Origin: Caryophanales bacterium | Lineage (GTDB): Bacteria > Bacillota > Bacilli > Bacillales > Bacillaceae_J | Length of the DNA stretch: 34,630 nucleotides | Direction of reading: 5' to 3' | Assembly: GCA_012840465.1 (NCBI GenBank) | Contig: DULJ01000038.1 | Location: 1 to 34,630, forward strand | In this document: positions 34,425-34,630 of the stretch, piece after piece | Layout of the letters: each line of letters opens with the position of its first letter | Numbering within the stretch: the first letter of the stretch is position 1 | Position numbers and translations under genes: made by a program | Notes under the pieces: model-generated | Databases searched by the model: none | The model's input: the letters and a program-made list of their open reading frames with translations, nothing else | Told to the model about the DNA's origin: nothing

Positions 34425-34475
34425 GCAGGAGAATAAATTTTTATAATGAAAAGTGGGAGGCTACTGCGTAGTAAA

Positions 34476-34630
34476 GTTCGGACAGTAATCTGGGATTTAC
34501 GAAAGTTGAGTCCGAAGTTAAGCGAAGTTCGGACAGTAATCCAAGATTTAAACGATTAGAGTCCGAAGTTGGTCCAGGTTCGGACAATAATCCAAGATAT
34601 GAACAATTTGAGTCCGAAGTTTGGCGAAGT
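34476..34630. repeat. Tandem 51-bp hairpin repeat array, continuing past the window
   Basis: GTTCGGACA recurs at 34476, 34527 and 34578, an exact 51-base period, and the next unit begins at the window end. Each unit has TTCGGAC on the left and GTCCGAA on the right, a 7-bp inverted repeat. Inner sequences differ more than in the array at 1059-1360, but both share GGACAG..AT..CC...GATT after the left arm. Confidence 0.85.

Overview
The window looks like chromosomal DNA of an endospore-forming Bacillaceae (Bacillus/Neobacillus type). The evidence is the AT-rich sequence with strong AGGAGG-type ribosome binding sites, sporulation genes (yhbH, spoVR), YkuD, YpuA, an MreBH-like protein, a T-box-free TPP-riboswitch thiT gene, and a pgcA ... 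yhdB ... spoVR order that resembles the B. subtilis yhxB-yhdB-spoVR region. Genus is an inference; no rRNA is present.

Layout. 1-3100: an orphan LuxR-type response regulator, then about 1 kb without a full gene that holds six 52-bp tandem hairpin repeats and a second duplicated GC-rich element, then yhbH and a decayed rbsB tail. 3072-6440: a divergent MreBH-like actin homologue, a group I truncated haemoglobin, and a membrane GGDEF-EAL protein whose GGDEF signature is lost. 6600-11280: the proline utilisation genes putC-putP-putR, without putB. 11280-16700: a hairpin-rich intergenic stretch, an MFS exporter, ykuD, a GH31 alpha-glucosidase and thiT behind a TPP riboswitch with its own terminator. 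16900-18280: a rhodanese lipoprotein and a type I methionine aminopeptidase.

18280-20970 is a small graveyard: tails of an IS21-type istB, an IS3-type orfA and an IS4-type transposase, the first ~80 residues of a polyketide-type ketosynthase, a TetR regulator, a worn copy of a Bacillus dispersed repeat and a flavodoxin-fold reductase. 20969-25400 is a two-gene RND-type efflux operon directly behind the IS4 remnant. 25400-29590 holds ypuA, a yrrT-luxS pair for SAM by-product recycling, a glycerophosphodiesterase, and an EamA permease whose last residues are read from a dispersed repeat. 29700-34630 holds pgcA, small conserved proteins (YhdB, a DUF5370-like protein, one unknown), a possible tiny gene, spoVR, and the start of a second hairpin-repeat array with a 51-bp period.

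How things fit together: putC/putP/putR import and oxidise proline-derived P5C under a PucR-type activator; yrrT-luxS serve the activated methyl cycle; yhbH and spoVR belong to the sporulation-linked PrkA/YhbH/SpoVR group. The most interesting non-gene signal is the pair of tandem hairpin arrays (52 bp and 51 bp) that share a GGACAG...GATT skeleton and lie beside yhbH and spoVR; one unit of the first array shows a paired stem change.
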